DNA from: a bacterium
Lineage (GTDB): Bacteria; Verrucomicrobiota; Verrucomicrobiia; Limisphaerales; J093
DNA length: 5,348 nucleotides
Assembly: GCA_021784265.1 (NCBI GenBank)
Contig: JAJXTA010000270.1
Location: 1 to 5,348, forward strand
Reading direction: 5' to 3'
Position 1 is the first letter of the stretch, and each line of letters opens with the position of its first letter. This document shows positions 5,303-5,348 of the stretch, piece after piece. Position numbers and translations under genes: made by a program. Under the pieces are notes generated by a model. The model saw only the letters and a program-made list of their open reading frames with translations. It was not told the DNA's origin and ran no database searches.

Positions 5303-5348
5303 AGCGAGCGAACCAGCGGGCGGTTTCACCGCGCAAACCAGTGCCGGC

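Larger units (their letters stand above)
4775..5348. other. 574-bp right end without a convincing gene
   Basis: No frame gives a recognisable protein family. Complete frames of about 90-120 codons on both strands overlap one another, are arginine/proline/glycine-rich and look like by-products of high GC. One plus-strand frame stays open from 4819 (after a TGA at 4816-4818) to the window end, with possible GTG starts at 4888, 4918 and 5029. It could be the 5' part of a gene continuing to the right, but I recognise no domain. The stretch instead holds a direct repeat (4946-4965) and short perfect hairpins at 4907-4922, 5012-5027, 5147-5165, 5212-5226 and 5283-5302. It also contains whatever drives the dehydrogenase gene, for which I found no convincing -35/-10 pair. 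It may be repeat-rich intergenic DNA, a decayed gene or element, or a structured RNA locus. Confidence 0.6.

Overview
This window is GC-rich bacterial chromosomal DNA, probably from a Verrucomicrobiota-type organism (Limisphaerales/Pedosphaera-like is my best guess, not proven). The guess rests on three things. The left-edge gene joins a GYF_2-type domain to a cyclic-nucleotide-binding domain, and its N-terminus follows a 'YKI-G-D---YGPV' pattern that I associate with that phylum. Four of the five genes have no Shine-Dalgarno sequence. The genes are housekeeping-like, separated by short GC-rich spacers. No tRNA, rRNA, CRISPR array, phage or intact insertion sequence is visible.

Layout: 1-422 (minus) is the 5' part of a gene for a GYF_2 + cNMP-binding protein; its 3' end lies outside the window. 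Its start codon sits in one arm of a perfect 8-bp inverted repeat that also encloses the best -10-like sequence. 519-2252 (minus) is argS, a complete arginyl-tRNA synthetase. 2300-2767 (minus) is a stand-alone PTS EIIA protein of the PtsN/fructose class, 47 bp upstream of argS and probably co-transcribed with it. A 175-bp divergent spacer (2768-2942) holds a short repeat cluster and a plausible sigma-70-type promoter facing right. 2943-3683 (plus) encodes a DPM1-like family 2 glycosyltransferase (polyprenyl-phosphate mannose synthase type). It converges on 3743-4774 (minus), a complete zinc-dependent medium-chain dehydrogenase of the sorbitol/threonine dehydrogenase type. The remaining 574 bp (4775-5348) hold no convincing gene but contain several short perfect hairpins, including a REP-like palindrome at 5283-5302.

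Functionally the genes are varied: translation (ArgRS), phosphotransfer-linked regulation (EIIA), a possible second-messenger sensor (GYF_2-cNMP), lipid-linked sugar donor synthesis (GT2) and polyol or sugar oxidation (MDR dehydrogenase). The only suggestive grouping is EIIA - argS - GYF_2/cNMP on one strand, which places two potential regulatory proteins around a tRNA synthetase. I see no clear evidence of a new defence or mobile system. The most useful leads are the GYF_2-cNMP architecture with its start-codon inverted repeat, and the hairpin-rich gene-free right end.
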